Counted from the stretch's first letter, positions 8,262 through 17,791 are shown. The stretch is DNA of 57,999 bases from Cellulomonas iranensis NBRC 101100 = JCM 18110 (GCF_001552375.1 NZ_BCRB01000018.1:1-57999), one strand, 5' to 3'. Translations and numbers: made by a program. Notes: a model not told the origin generated them from the sequence alone.

Positions 8262-9014
8262 GTGACCGGCAGCAGGGACGACCGCCACGCCGCGCACGCG
8301 GCGTCGTTCACGCACCACGCCGACGAGTACGCGGCGGTCCGCCCGGGCTACCCGCCCGCGGCCGTCGACCTGCTGGTTCCCGCCGGGGCCCGGGACGTGC
8401 TGGACCTCGCCGCGGGCACCGGCAAGCTCACGGCGGCGCTCGTGGAGCGGGGGCTGCGGGTGGTCGCGGTCGAGCCCGCGGCGGGCATGCGCGAGCAGCT
8501 CGCGGCCGCGCTGCCCGGCGTCGAGCTGCACGACGGCAGCGCCGAGGCGATCCCGCTGCCGGACGCGTCGGTCGACGTCGTGACCGTCGCGCAGGCGTGG
8601 CACTGGTTCGACGAGCCCGCCGCGGCCGCCGAGGTCGCGCGCGTGCTGCGCCCGGGCGGGACCCTCGGGATCGTGTGGAACGACCGCGACGAGGACGTGC
8701 CGTGGGTCGGCGCGTACGGTGCGCTGCTGCACGAGGCCGCGGGCCCGCAGCTCGCGCGCGACACGCACCCCGAGCCCGGCGACGCGTTCACGGACGTCCT
8801 GCGCACCGACGTGCGCTGGGACCACGTGCTGACGCCCGACGAGCTCGTGCGCCTCGCCGGCACGCGCTCGTACGCGATCGTGCTGCCGCCCGACGAGCGC
8901 GCGGCCCTGCTCGACCGCGTGCGCACGCTCGTGACGACGCACCCCGACCTGGCCGGCCGCCCCCGCGTCCCGGTCCCCTACGTGACCCGCGTCTACACGG
9001 CCCGCCGCCGCTGA
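8262..9014 (+). CDS. Class I SAM-dependent methyltransferase
   Basis: The protein is 250 residues. The SAM-binding motif I is VLDLAAGTGKLTAAL near residue 45, followed by an acidic VVAVEPAAGM motif and VDVVTVAQAWHWFD, a Methyltransf_11-type pattern. The GTG at 8262 was chosen because GAGGAGG lies 6 bases upstream. It follows hisN by 56 bases on the same strand, but no functional link is evident. The substrate is unknown. Confidence 0.85.
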   Translation: MTGSRDDRHAAHAASFTHHADEYAAVRPGYPPAAVDLLVPAGARDVLDLAAGTGKLTAALVERGLRVVAVEPAAGMREQLAAALPGVELHDGSAEAIPLPDASVDVVTVAQAWHWFDEPAAAAEVARVLRPGGTLGIVWNDRDEDVPWVGAYGALLHEAAGPQLARDTHPEPGDAFTDVLRTDVRWDHVLTPDELVRLAGTRSYAIVLPPDERAALLDRVRTLVTTHPDLAGRPRVPVPYVTRVYTARRR

Positions 9015-9095
9015 TCTCGACGCGAGGCGAGCGCACACGCGAACGACGACGACGTCCCGCGCCCGGCGCCCCGCCCTGAACCCGAACACGGCGAC

Positions 9096-9330
9096 GACCA
9101 GTGCTCACCCCACGAGCCACCCGACCGACCACTGGTCACCTCGGACGCACGACCACCCGAACAGGCACTCCGAAGTGACCAGTGGTCACCCCACGAACCA
9201 TCCGACCGACCACTGGTCACCTCGGACGCACGACCACCCGAACAGGCACTCCGAAGTGACCAGTGGTCGTCGGACGTGCCGACGAACCGACCAGTGGTCG
9301 CTCCCGGGCGCGACGAGGTGACCACTGGTC
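9096..9330. repeat. Array of seven GACCASTGGTC palindromes in 81-bp tandem repeats
   Basis: Two 81-bp tandem units (9096-9176 and 9177-9257) and a diverged tail hold seven copies of the 11-bp palindrome GACCA-S-TGGTC. Copies start at 9096 (one mismatch), 9127, 9177, 9208, 9258, 9289 and 9320. Spacings are exactly 31, 50, 31, 50, 31 and 31 bp. The middle base alternates G/C. The 346-bp region 9015-9360 separates two convergent genes, so it is not a promoter. A protein-binding array is the simplest reading; no known family is recognised. Confidence 0.85.
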
Positions 9331-9360
9331 GGCGGGCAGGCAGTGGCCGTCGCGCCGACG

Positions 9361-10116
9361 TCAGCGGTGCGACGTCAGCCCGAGGACGGCCGGCAGCTCG
9401 GCGAGGTCGTGGATCACGTGGACGCCCGCGGCGGCGACGTCGGCCTCGGTGACCGGCACGCGGCGCGGTCCGGGCCGGTCGAGCCACACACCGACGAGCC
9501 CCGCGGCGCGCGCGGCGGTGGCGTCGACGTCGAGCTCGTCGCCCACGTACGCCGTGCGGGCCGGGTCGGTGCCCAGCCGCGCGCAGCCCTCGAGGAAGAC
9601 GCGCGGGTCGGGCTTGCCGACGCCGAGCGTGTCGACGCCCACGAGCACCTCGATGCGGTCCGCCAGCCCGGCGCGCGTGAGCTTGTCGGTCTGGTAGCCG
9701 ACGCGCGCGTTGGTCAGCGCGCCCACGCGCACACCGGCGGCCAGCAGCACGTCGAGCGCGGGGACGGCGTCGTCGTGCGCGGCCCAGCCGTCGGCGAACG
9801 CGGCGTCGAACACCGCGTCCCACGCGTCGTAGGCCGCGTCGTCGAGCACCGGGCCGCCCACGGCCGCGTGCAGCTCGTTGGCGCGCGTCATGCGCTGCTG
9901 CCGGAACGTCTGCTCGCCGCGCGTGTACGCGCGGTAGTGACCGCCCGGGTCGGCGCGCCACAGCGCGAGAGCGGCGTCGAGGTCGGCCCCCGGCGCGTAC
10001 CGGTCGAGCACGGCCGCGAGCGCGCCGCGGAACGCGTCCCGCGTCGCGACGAGCGTGTCGTCGACGTCGAGCAGGACCCCGTCGATCCCCGACGCCCCCG
10101 CCGCCTCCCGCGTCAC
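9361..10116 (-). CDS. HAD family hydrolase
   Basis: The 251-residue protein carries the HAD motif [14 protein letters not shown] near residue 15, an LTNARVG motif [13 protein letters not shown] (motif III) and [17 protein letters not shown] (motif IV), with a helical cap of about residues 25-100. This architecture belongs to phosphoglycolate-phosphatase-like enzymes; the substrate is not predictable. Its GTG overlaps the gltX stop (GTGA at 10113-10116), so it is the second gene of a gltX operon. It is read toward the palindrome array. Confidence 0.88.
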   Translation of the reverse strand: MTREAAGASGIDGVLLDVDDTLVATRDAFRGALAAVLDRYAPGADLDAALALWRADPGGHYRAYTRGEQTFRQQRMTRANELHAAVGGPVLDDAAYDAWDAVFDAAFADGWAAHDDAVPALDVLLAAGVRVGALTNARVGYQTDKLTRAGLADRIEVLVGVDTLGVGKPDPRVFLEGCARLGTDPARTAYVGDELDVDATAARAAGLVGVWLDRPGPRRVPVTEADVAAAGVHVIHDLAELPAVLGLTSHR

Positions 10117-11624
10117 AGGCCCGCGCGCAGGCGCGCGAGCCGCGCGAGCGTCGCGTCCTTGCCGAGGATCTCCATCGACTCGAACAGCGGCGGCGACACG
10201 CGACGTCCGGTGAGGGCGACGCGCAGCGGCGTGTAGGCGAACCGCGCCTTGATGCCGAGCCCGCCCTCCTCGGCCGGGGCCACGAGCGCGGCGGCCAGCG
10301 CGGTCTGCGTGGCCTCGGTGGTGAACCCGTCGGCGGGCAGGTCGCCCAGCACGCGCGCGGCGGCGTCGAGCACGTCGGCGGCCTCGGGGCGCAGCGCGGC
10401 GCGCGCGTCCTCGACGACCTCGACCGCGTCGTCCGCGACGAACAGGAAGCCGAGCATGCCGACGGCCTCGCCCAGCAGCGTCATGCGCTCCTGCACGAGC
10501 GGCGCGCCCGCGTCGAGCAGCGCGCGGTGCTCGGGTGCGAGGTCCGTGTACGAGTCCGCGGGGACCAGGCCGGCGGCGTGCAGGTAGGGCACGAGCCGGT
10601 CGCGGAAGTCCTCGGGCGCGAGCAGGCGCACGTGCGCGGCGTTGATCGCCTCGGCCTTCTTGAGGTCGAACCGCGCCGGGTTCGGGTTGACGTCGGCGAC
10701 GTCGAACTTCTCGACCATCTCGGCGACGGAGAAGATGTCGCGGTCGGGCGCGATGGACCAGCCGAGCAGCGCGAGGTAGTTGAGCAGGCCCTCGGGCGTG
10801 AAGCCGCGCTCGCGGTGCAGGAACAGGTTCGACTCGGGGTCCCGCTTCGAGAGCTTCTTGTTGCCCTCGCCCATGACGTACGGCAGGTGGCCGAACTGCG
10901 GCAGCACGCTCGCGACGCCCAGCTCGAGCAGCGCGCGGTACAGCACGACCTGGCGCGGGGTCGACGACAGCAGGTCCTCGCCGCGCAGCACGTGCGTGAT
11001 GCCCATGAGCGCGTCGTCGACCGGGTTGACCAGCGTGTACAGCGGGTGCCCGTTGCCGCGCACGATCACGTAGTCCGGCACCGAGCCGGCCTTGAACGTC
11101 ACGTCGCCGCGCACGAGGTCGGTGAACGTCACGTCCTCGTCAGGCATGCGCATCCGGATCACGGCCTCGCGGCCCTCGGCGCGGTACGCGGCCTTCTGCT
11201 CGTCGGTGAGGTCGCGGTCGAAGCCGTCGTACCCGAGCTTGGGGTCCCGGCCCGCGGCGCGGTGCCGGGCCTCGACCTCCTCGGGGGTCGAGAACGACTC
11301 GTACGCGTACCCGCCCTCGAGCAGGCGGCGCACGACGTCGCGGTACAGGTCGTACCGCTGCGACTGCCGGTACGGCTCGTGCGGGCCGCCGACCTCGACT
11401 CCCTCGTCCCAGTCCATGCCGAGCCAGCGCAGCGCGTCGAGCAGCTGCTCGTACGACTCCTGCGAGTCGCGCGCCGGGTCGGTGTCCTCGATGCGGAACA
11501 CGAACGTGCCGCCCACGTGGCGGGCGTACGCCCAGTTGAACAGCGCCGTCCGGATGAGGCCGACGTGGGGCGTGCCGGTCGGGGACGGGCAGAAACGGAC
11601 GCGCACGGGGGTGCTGGCGGGCAC
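10113..11624 (-). CDS. gltX: Glutamyl-tRNA synthetase
   Basis: The 503-residue class I synthetase has the HIGH-like signature [19 protein letters not shown] at the N-terminus, [11 protein letters not shown], and the KMSKS equivalent [12 protein letters not shown]. It charges tRNA-Glu, and in actinobacteria lacking GlnRS it also misacylates tRNA-Gln for amidation. The GTG at 11624 has a GAGGTG site and starts directly before the catalytic domain; the longer frame to 11717 adds low-quality sequence. The downstream HAD gene overlaps it. Confidence 0.96.
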   Translation of the reverse strand: MPASTPVRVRFCPSPTGTPHVGLIRTALFNWAYARHVGGTFVFRIEDTDPARDSQESYEQLLDALRWLGMDWDEGVEVGGPHEPYRQSQRYDLYRDVVRRLLEGGYAYESFSTPEEVEARHRAAGRDPKLGYDGFDRDLTDEQKAAYRAEGREAVIRMRMPDEDVTFTDLVRGDVTFKAGSVPDYVIVRGNGHPLYTLVNPVDDALMGITHVLRGEDLLSSTPRQVVLYRALLELGVASVLPQFGHLPYVMGEGNKKLSKRDPESNLFLHRERGFTPEGLLNYLALLGWSIAPDRDIFSVAEMVEKFDVADVNPNPARFDLKKAEAINAAHVRLLAPEDFRDRLVPYLHAAGLVPADSYTDLAPEHRALLDAGAPLVQERMTLLGEAVGMLGFLFVADDAVEVVEDARAALRPEAADVLDAAARVLGDLPADGFTTEATQTALAAALVAPAEEGGLGIKARFAYTPLRVALTGRRVSPPLFESMEILGKDATLARLARLRAGL

Positions 11625-11675
11625 GGGACACCTCGGGTCTGGCGGCGGTGGGATCGACGTCAGCCTACCGATCGC

Positions 11676-11701
11676 GGAACGCGACGACGTGCACGGACGT
11701 T
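11676..11701 (+). promoter_or_regulatory. SigR-type promoter of the alarmone synthetase gene
   Basis: GGAAC at 11676-11680 is followed by exactly 18 bases and GTT at 11699-11701. The ATG of the RelA/SpoT-domain gene follows 9 bases later, so transcription would start almost at the codon. This fits the SigR/SigH ECF consensus. Confidence 0.6.
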
Positions 11702-11710
11702 GGGCTGGGC

Positions 11711-12493
11711 ATGGCACCGGGTACGACCTCCACGCAGCAGACCGACGCGACGCCGGGAGGTCTCGCCCGCACCGTGCGGGACCAGGTGGTGACCCACCTC
11801 GAGCCGGGCCTCGGCACCGGCGTCATCACGACCGTGCGTGACGCGCAGCGCGAGCTCGCCCGGTTCCGCATGGGCTACGAGTTCGGCATCGAGGAGATGC
11901 TCACCAAGATCCGGATCCTGCGCTCGGAGTTCCGCCAGACGCACGACCACAACCCGATCGAGCACGTGACGTCACGCCTGAAGTCGATCGACTCGATCCT
12001 GGAGAAGACGACGCGCTACGGCTGCGCGGCCGACCCGGAGACGATCCGCGAGCGCATCCTCGACATCGCGGGCATCCGCATCACGTGCAGCTTCGTGTCC
12101 GACGCGTACTGGGTCGCGGACATGCTCGCGTCGCAGCCCGACGTCGAGGTCGTGCGGCGCAAGGACTACATCGCGGAGCCGAAGCCCAACGGCTACCGGT
12201 CGCTGCACCTCATCGTGCGGATCCCGGTGTTCCTGTCGGACCGCACCGAGCACGTGCCCGTGGAGGTGCAGATCCGCACCATCGCGATGGACTTCTGGGC
12301 GAGCGTCGAGCACAAGCTGTCGTACAAGTACCACGGCGTGCTGCCCGAGGACCTGCGCACCGAGCTGCTCGACGCCGCGGTGACGGGCGCCGAGCTCGAC
12401 GCGCGCATGGGGCGGCTGCGCGCCGAGGTCCGGGACCTGGGCGCGGAAGGCGCGACGGGCACCCCGCCGGGGACCGACACGCGTCCGGCCTGA
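11711..12493 (+). CDS. Small alarmone synthetase, RelA/SpoT-domain (p)ppGpp synthetase
   Basis: The 260-residue protein has a lone RelA/SpoT synthetase domain with [44 protein letters not shown] and [24 protein letters not shown]. It lacks the HD hydrolase and the TGS/ACT regulatory parts, so it should make but not degrade (p)ppGpp, like RelP/RelQ-type enzymes. The ATG at 11711 has no ribosome site and sits 9 bases after a SigR-type -10, so a leaderless transcript is likely. The setting suggests alarmone synthesis tied to thiol stress. Confidence 0.88.
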   Translation: MAPGTTSTQQTDATPGGLARTVRDQVVTHLEPGLGTGVITTVRDAQRELARFRMGYEFGIEEMLTKIRILRSEFRQTHDHNPIEHVTSRLKSIDSILEKTTRYGCAADPETIRERILDIAGIRITCSFVSDAYWVADMLASQPDVEVVRRKDYIAEPKPNGYRSLHLIVRIPVFLSDRTEHVPVEVQIRTIAMDFWASVEHKLSYKYHGVLPEDLRTELLDAAVTGAELDARMGRLRAEVRDLGAEGATGTPPGTDTRPA

Positions 12494-12521
12494 CCCCGGC
12501 GGGGCCGTCGGGTCGCCGCCG

Positions 12522-13310
12522 TCAGGGCGTGCGGCGCAGCACCGGGTTGCGCAGCACGCCGATCTCCTCGACCTCGACCTCGACGACGTCGCGGTGGTCG
12601 ATGCGGCCGACGCCCGCGGGCGTGCCGGTGAGGATGACGTCGCCCGGCAGCAGCGTGAACACCTCGGACGCGTAGGACACGAGGTACGCGACGTCGAACA
12701 CCATCTGCGACGTGCGGCCGTCCTGGCGCGTCTCGCCGTTGACGCGCGCGGTCACCGCGAGGTCGTCGACCTCGAGCCCCGGCACGACCCACGGGCCGAG
12801 CGGGCACGACGAGTCGAAGCCCTTGCCGCGCGTCCACTGCGCGTCGGAGCGCTGCACGTCGCGTGCCGTGACGTCGTTGGCGACCGTGTAGCCGAAGACG
12901 TGCTGCAGCGCGCGCTCCGGCGGGACGTCCTTGGTGACCTTGCCGATGACGACCGCGAGCTCGGCCTCGTGCTCGACGTGCTCGGTCCAGTCGGGCAGCA
13001 CGATCGGGTCGTCGGGGCCGATCACCGACGTGTTCGGCTTGAGGAACAGCAGCGGCTGCGTCGGCACGTCGTTGCCGTGCTCGGCCGCGTGGTCGGCGTA
13101 GTTGCGCCCGACGCCGACGATCTTGGACCGCGGGATCACGGGGGCGAGCAGCCGCACGCCGTCGTCGTCGAGGCGGACCCGCTCGCCCGTGGGCTGCACG
13201 GGCGTGTAGATCGGGTCGCCCGTGATGACGACGAGCTCCTCACGGCCGGGCTCGCCCTCGACGAGCGCGTAGCGGGGGTCGGAACCGGTGGTGAACCTGG
13301 CGATGCGCAC
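12522..13310 (-). CDS. Fumarylacetoacetate hydrolase family protein
   Basis: The 262-residue protein has the FAH-fold core: GVGRNYADHAAEHG, FLKPNTSV, EHEAELAVVIGK with the metal-binding acidic pair, GYTVANDVTARDVQ and a C-terminal GDVILTGTPAGVG. Relatives include 2-hydroxyhepta-2,4-diene-dioate isomerases and acylpyruvate hydrolases; the exact substrate is not clear. TAGGGT ends exactly 6 nt before the GTG, so the mRNA should be leaderless. It is convergent with the alarmone synthetase gene. Confidence 0.88.
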   Translation of the reverse strand: MRIARFTTGSDPRYALVEGEPGREELVVITGDPIYTPVQPTGERVRLDDDGVRLLAPVIPRSKIVGVGRNYADHAAEHGNDVPTQPLLFLKPNTSVIGPDDPIVLPDWTEHVEHEAELAVVIGKVTKDVPPERALQHVFGYTVANDVTARDVQRSDAQWTRGKGFDSSCPLGPWVVPGLEVDDLAVTARVNGETRQDGRTSQMVFDVAYLVSYASEVFTLLPGDVILTGTPAGVGRIDHRDVVEVEVEEIGVLRNPVLRRTP

Positions 13311-13324
13311 GGGCCCACCCTAGG

Positions 13325-14143
13325 TCAGACGCGCGCGAGCACCTCGCCGTGCGGCACCGCGAACCAGCCGTCGAGGGACTGGCCCCACTCGCGCCACGCG
13401 TCGGCGAGCAGCTCGAGGCCGACCTCGTCGGCGAGCTTGTGCGCCATGGCCTGCACCGCGAAGTTCGACGCGACGCAGCGGTCGGCCCACAGCCCGGCCC
13501 ACCAGGCACGGTCCTCGGGCGTCGCGTAGCACCAGATGCCCGCGCCGGGCGCGATGCCGGCGGGGTCGAAGCCCGCGTCGCGCACCCACGACAGCAGGCG
13601 GCGGCCCGCGTCGGCCTCGGCGCCGTTCGCCTCGGTGACCTCGTGGTAGAGGGCCTGCCACTCGTCGAGCCCGTGGTGCTCGGGGTACCAGGTCATGGCC
13701 GCGTAGTCGGCGTCGCGCACGGCGACCACGCCGCCCGGGCGCGTGACGCGGCGCATCTCGCGCAGCGCGGCGACGGGGTCGGTGAGGTGCTGGAGCACCT
13801 GGTGCGCGTGCACGACGTCGAAGGAGTCGTCCGGGAAGTCGAGCGCGTACGCGTCGCCCACCTGGAACGTGACGTTGTCGGCGCCCGCCTCCTGCGCGTG
13901 CTCGACGGCCGCCTCGAGGACCTTCGCCGAGCGGTCGACGCCGATCACCTCGCCGGGCGCGACGCGCGACGCGAGGTCCACCGTGACGGTGCCCGGGCCG
14001 CAGCCCACGTCGAGCACGCGCTGGCCCGGGGCGAGCGCGGGCAGCAGGTAGCCGGCCGAGTTCTCGGCCGTGCGCCAGCGGTGGGAGCGCAGCACGCTCT
14101 CGTGGTGGCCGTGCGTGTAGACGTCGGGAGTGCGGGTGGTCAC
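13325..14143 (-). CDS. Class I SAM-dependent methyltransferase
   Basis: The 272-residue protein has motif I VLDVGCGPGTVTVDLA (residues 43-58), the VIGVDRSAKVLEAA motif, DSFDVVHAHQVLQHLTDPVAALREM and RVTRPGGVVAVRDADY, which resembles UbiE/MenG-type or small-molecule methyltransferases. TACAGT ends 6 nt before the GTG at 14143, so leaderless translation is expected and the much longer upstream frame is spurious. The substrate is unknown. Confidence 0.88.
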   Translation of the reverse strand: MTTRTPDVYTHGHHESVLRSHRWRTAENSAGYLLPALAPGQRVLDVGCGPGTVTVDLASRVAPGEVIGVDRSAKVLEAAVEHAQEAGADNVTFQVGDAYALDFPDDSFDVVHAHQVLQHLTDPVAALREMRRVTRPGGVVAVRDADYAAMTWYPEHHGLDEWQALYHEVTEANGAEADAGRRLLSWVRDAGFDPAGIAPGAGIWCYATPEDRAWWAGLWADRCVASNFAVQAMAHKLADEVGLELLADAWREWGQSLDGWFAVPHGEVLARV

Positions 14144-14287
14144 CAGGGCACTGTAGGCGCGCCTTCCGGGCGGTAACCACAACGCGGGACCGATCGACTC
14201 ACATGCTGAGAACGCCTCACCCGGTCGTGGGCGCCGTCGACGGCGCCGCTCGCGGACGCCCCGGCACCGTCCGCATAGGCTGCGCGG

Positions 14288-15355
14288 GTGCGACGCATCG
14301 TGGGGGTGGACACCGCCAGGGGGCTCGCGGTGCTGGGCATGGTCACGGCGCACGTGGGCCCCGACGACGCGTGGCGCACGACGCCGCCGGGCGGCTGGTC
14401 GCAGCTCGCCGACGGGCGCCCGTCGGCGCTGTTCGTGCTGCTCGCGGGCGTCGGGCTCGCGCTGCTGTCCGGCGGCGACCGGCCCGTGGACGGCACGCGC
14501 CTGGTGCAGGCGCGGCTGCGGGTCCTGGTGCGCGCGGCGCTGCTCGTGGTGCTCGGCACGGTCCTCGTGCTGCTGGAGACGCCGGTGGTCGTGATCCTCG
14601 TCGTCTACGGCGCGCTGTTCGTGGCCGGGGCCGTGGTGCTGCGCTGGCCACGGTGGGCGCTCGTCGCGGCCGCGGTCGCCGTCGCGGTCGTCGGGCCGGT
14701 GCTGCGGCTGCTGCTCGTCCGGCACGTCACGATCGTCGACGAGCGTCCGCTCGACCTGCTGACGGTGCTGCTCGGCCACTACTACCCCGCCGTCGTGTGG
14801 GTCGCGTACGTGCTGGTCGGGCTCGCCGTGGGGCGCAGCGACCTGCGGTCGGCGCGCACGCACGCGTGGCTCGCGGCGTGGGGTACGGGCCTCGTCGTCG
14901 TCGGGCACGGCGGTGCGTGGGCGGCGCGCCTCGCGCTGGGTCGCGTCACCGAGCTCACGACCGCGGAGCCGCACGCGTCGACGTTCTTCGAGGTCGCGGG
15001 CAACACCGGCGTCGGGCTGCTCGTGCTCGCCGCGTGCCTCGCGGTCGGGCTGCGGTGGCCGCGCGCGCTCGCGCCGCTGAGCGCGACCGGGGCGCTCGCG
15101 CTCACGGCCTACACCGGCCAGCTGGTCGCGATCACGCTGCTGGGCGACGACGTGGTGTGGCAGCCCACGACGGCCGGGTGGTGCGCGTTCCTGCTGGTCA
15201 CCGTCGGCGCGTGCTGGCTGTGGCACGCGACGCTGGGCCGCGGGCCGCTCGAGCGCCTGCTGCACGTCGTGTCGACCCGCGCGGCCGACGTCGCACCCGA
15301 CGCGCTGCCGCCGCGCCGGGACACCGCCCCGGCCGCGGCCGACACGACGCCCTGA
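14288..15355 (+). CDS. Multi-pass membrane protein, DUF1624/DUF418-like (acyltransferase-like)
   Basis: The 355-residue protein begins RRIVGVDTARGLAVLGMVTAHVG, the typical start of the heparan-alpha-glucosaminide N-acetyltransferase-like/DUF418 superfamily, and has about ten hydrophobic helices to residue 320, followed by a polar Ala/Pro tail. Such proteins are thought to move acyl groups across the membrane, but few are characterised. TAGGCT ends 6 nt before the GTG, again a leaderless layout. Divergent from the methyltransferase gene; its stop nearly abuts the convergent ABC ATPase gene. Confidence 0.8.
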   Translation: MRRIVGVDTARGLAVLGMVTAHVGPDDAWRTTPPGGWSQLADGRPSALFVLLAGVGLALLSGGDRPVDGTRLVQARLRVLVRAALLVVLGTVLVLLETPVVVILVVYGALFVAGAVVLRWPRWALVAAAVAVAVVGPVLRLLLVRHVTIVDERPLDLLTVLLGHYYPAVVWVAYVLVGLAVGRSDLRSARTHAWLAAWGTGLVVVGHGGAWAARLALGRVTELTTAEPHASTFFEVAGNTGVGLLVLAACLAVGLRWPRALAPLSATGALALTAYTGQLVAITLLGDDVVWQPTTAGWCAFLLVTVGACWLWHATLGRGPLERLLHVVSTRAADVAPDALPPRRDTAPAAADTTP

Positions 15356-15358
15356 GGG

Positions 15359-16141
15359 TCAGAGCGGGTCGAGGATCCGCTGCAGGAACCGGCGCGTGCG
15401 CTCCTGGCGCGGGTCGCCCAGCACGTCGCCCGGCCGCCCCTCCTCCACGACGACCCCGCCGTCCATGAACATCACGTGGTCGGCGACCTGCCGCGCGAAC
15501 CGGATCTCGTGCGTCACGACGACCATCGTCCAGCCCTCGGCCGCGAGGTCGCGCATGACCGACAGCACCTCGCCGACGGTCTCGGGGTCGAGCGCCGACG
15601 TCGGCTCGTCGAACAGCAGGAGGCGCGGACGCAGCGCGAGCGCGCGGGCGATCCCCACGCGCTGCTGCTGACCGCCCGACAGCTCGTGCGGGTAGGCGCC
15701 CGCCTTGTCGGCGAGCCCCACCTTCGCGAGCAGCGCGGTCGCCTCCGCCTCGGCCCGCGCGCGCGGTCGACGCTGGGCGTAGACCGGGCCCTCGGTGACG
15801 TTCTGCAGGGCGGTGCGGTGCGGGAACAGCTGGTGCGACTGGAACACCATGCCGGACGTCGCGCGCAGGCGGCGCAGCAGCGCGGGCGAGGGACGCGCGG
15901 CCATGTCGACCTCGACGTCGTCGACCCGGACCGTGCCGGCCTCGGGCACCTCGAGCGAGTTGAGGCAGCGCAGCAGCGTCGTCTTGCCGGACCCCGAGGG
16001 GCCGATGAGCACCGTCACGCTGCCGCGCGCCACCGTGAGGTCGATGCCGCGCAGCACGTGCAGGTCCCCGAACGACTTGGTGAGCCCCCGCACCTCGACC
16101 AGGGGGCGGGCGTCGCCCGTCGTACCGGTGCCGTCCGTCAC
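15359..16141 (-). CDS. Polar amino-acid ABC transporter, ATP-binding protein
   Basis: The 260-residue ATPase has Walker A GPSGSGKTT, the Q-loop VFQSHQLFPHRTALQNV, signature LSGGQQQRV, Walker B LLLFDEPTSALDP and the switch His in VVVTHE, all typical of the GlnQ/TcyC class. I chose the GTG at 16141, with AGGAGG 5 bases upstream; an ATG at 16168 overlapping the permease stop is an alternative that would add 9 residues. Last gene of the SBP-permease-ATPase operon. The upstream cysteine-rich leader suggests cystine or another sulfur compound as substrate. Confidence 0.93.
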   Translation of the reverse strand: MTDGTGTTGDARPLVEVRGLTKSFGDLHVLRGIDLTVARGSVTVLIGPSGSGKTTLLRCLNSLEVPEAGTVRVDDVEVDMAARPSPALLRRLRATSGMVFQSHQLFPHRTALQNVTEGPVYAQRRPRARAEAEATALLAKVGLADKAGAYPHELSGGQQQRVGIARALALRPRLLLFDEPTSALDPETVGEVLSVMRDLAAEGWTMVVVTHEIRFARQVADHVMFMDGGVVVEEGRPGDVLGDPRQERTRRFLQRILDPL

Positions 16142-16164
16142 GGCGTCCTCCTCCCTCGCGCGGC

Positions 16165-16833
16165 TCATCGGGCCACGAACCGGTCGAGCCGGCGCTCGAG
16201 GCGGGCCTGCGCGCTCGACAGCACCAGGCAGATGAGCCAGTAGATCACCGCGGCCAGCGAGTACAGCGCCATGAACTCGTACGTCGGCGCCGCGATCTCC
16301 TGCGCCTTGCGCAGCAGCTCGGTCACCATGATCGTCGAGGCCAGCGACGTGTCCTTGACCAGCGAGATGAACGTGTTGGACAGCGGCGGGACGGCCACGC
16401 GCACGGCCTGCGGCAGCACGACGCGCCGCAGCGTCAGCGTGTGGTCCAGGCCGATGGTCGCGGCCGCCTCCCACTGGCCCTTCGGCACCGAGAGGATCGC
16501 CGCGCGGATGATCTCGGCGGCGTACCCGCCGACGTTGAGCGAGAACGCGACGACCGCCGACGGGAACGGGTCGATGACGATGCCCAGCGACGGCAGCGCG
16601 TAGAAGATGAGGAACAGCTGCACGAGCAGCGGCGTGCCGCGGATCACCGACACGTACGCGCGCGCCAGGCCCGACACGACGCGCCGCCGCGACAGCCGCG
16701 CGAGCGCGACCAGCAGCGCCAGCACGAGGCCGAGCGCGAACGAGATCAGCGTGAGCGGGATCGTGCCGCGGACCGCACCCGACAGCAGCGGCCCGATCGA
16801 CGACAGCACGAGGTCCCAGGTGTCCGAGGTCAC
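16165..16833 (-). CDS. Polar amino-acid ABC transporter, permease
   Basis: The 222-residue membrane protein belongs to the HisM/GlnP family. It has the start GTIPLTLISFALGLVLALLVALAR, SVIRGTPLLVQLFLIFYALP and the EAA loop EAAATIGLDHTLTLRRVVLPQAVRVAVPPL that docks on the ATPase. About five transmembrane helices are visible. It lies 43 bases after the binding-protein gene. A single permease gene implies a homodimer. Confidence 0.93.
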   Translation of the reverse strand: MTSDTWDLVLSSIGPLLSGAVRGTIPLTLISFALGLVLALLVALARLSRRRVVSGLARAYVSVIRGTPLLVQLFLIFYALPSLGIVIDPFPSAVVAFSLNVGGYAAEIIRAAILSVPKGQWEAAATIGLDHTLTLRRVVLPQAVRVAVPPLSNTFISLVKDTSLASTIMVTELLRKAQEIAAPTYEFMALYSLAAVIYWLICLVLSSAQARLERRLDRFVAR

Positions 16834-16876
16834 CGCGCCCGCTCCCCCTCCCGCTCGTCCGCCGGCCGGTGCGGCG

Positions 16877-17665
16877 TCACTGCGAGACGTCCTGGCCGAA
16901 CCACTTCTCGGAGATCGTGGCGAGCGTGCCGTCGGCGCGCAGGGTCGCGAGCGCCTCGTCGATCTTCGGGGTCAGGTCCGAGCCCTTGCGCAGCGCGAAC
17001 GCCTGCTCGACCGTGTCGCCGGTCTCGAACGCGATCTTCACCGACGCGTCACCCGAGGACGTGAGGTAGTCGAGCACCGCGAGGTCGTCGTTGAACGTGA
17101 CGTCGATGCGCCCCTGCTTCAGCAGCGCCATGGCCTGCGTGAGGCCCTCGACGGACTCGACCTGCGCGCCGGCGTCACGCGCGACCTGCGACCAGTTCGA
17201 CGTCGCCGACTGCGCGGCGGTCTTGCCGCTGACGTCCGCGAGGGACGTGATGCTCGTGTCGTCGGCGGCCACCACGGCGACGCCCGTCGACACCGTGTAC
17301 GGCGCGGACAGGTCGTACTTGCCCTGGCGCTCGTCGGTCACCGTGACCTGGTTGGCGACCACGTCGTAGCGCTTGGCCTCGAGGCCCGCGAAGATCGAGT
17401 CCCACGTGGTCTCGGAGAACTCGACCGGCATGCCGAGCTCGTCGGCGACCGCCGTGATGACCTCGACGTCGTACCCCGTGAGCTCGCCGTCCGCGTCGTG
17501 GAACGTGAACGGCGAGTACGTGCCCTCGGTGCCGACGCGCAGCACGTCGCCGCCGGCGGACGCGGACGCGCCGCCGCCCGGGGCGTCGCTGGACGAGCAG
17601 GCCGCGAGCGCCCCCACGGCGAGCAGGACGGAGGCGGCGAGCAGGCGACGGGGCGTGCGGGACAT
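16877..17665 (-). CDS. Amino-acid ABC transporter, substrate-binding lipoprotein
   Basis: The 262-residue protein has a lipoprotein signal peptide ending LAAC (lipidated Cys 23), a short Ser/Gly linker, then a bacterial SBP_3 domain beginning LRVGTEGTYSPFTFHDADGELTGYDVEV and ending KWFGQDVSQ. It is close to cystine/glutamine-type binding proteins (TcyA/FliY). The ATG follows AAAGG; upstream frame residues are not signal-like. The first full gene of the operon, 158 bases after a Cys-rich leader ORF that probably controls it. Confidence 0.93.
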   Translation of the reverse strand: MSRTPRRLLAASVLLAVGALAACSSSDAPGGGASASAGGDVLRVGTEGTYSPFTFHDADGELTGYDVEVITAVADELGMPVEFSETTWDSIFAGLEAKRYDVVANQVTVTDERQGKYDLSAPYTVSTGVAVVAADDTSITSLADVSGKTAAQSATSNWSQVARDAGAQVESVEGLTQAMALLKQGRIDVTFNDDLAVLDYLTSSGDASVKIAFETGDTVEQAFALRKGSDLTPKIDEALATLRADGTLATISEKWFGQDVSQ

Positions 17666-17791
17666 GGGGGGACCTTTCGAGGGGCGGCGCCGGTGGTCGA
17701 CGCCGGGGCGGGGGCCCGGGACCAGCGTGCCCCGGGGCGGGGTGCGGCGCTCGACGAACGAGCGCGGCGCGGCCGGGAGAACGGCGCGCGG

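Noticed and set aside
5943-9089. 1048-codon minus-strand ORF
   Set aside because: It is antisense to aroA, rsgA, hisN and a methyltransferase; no domain is recognisable in it.
9096-9330. CRISPR array
   Set aside because: The repeated unit is an 11-bp palindrome with spacers repeated between units, and no cas gene is present.
8993-9961. Minus-strand frame reading through the 81-bp repeats (27 residues per unit)
   Set aside because: The repeat length is a multiple of 3, but the frame is antisense to nothing convincing and runs through the HAD gene in a different frame; symmetry of the palindromes fits a DNA site better than protein.
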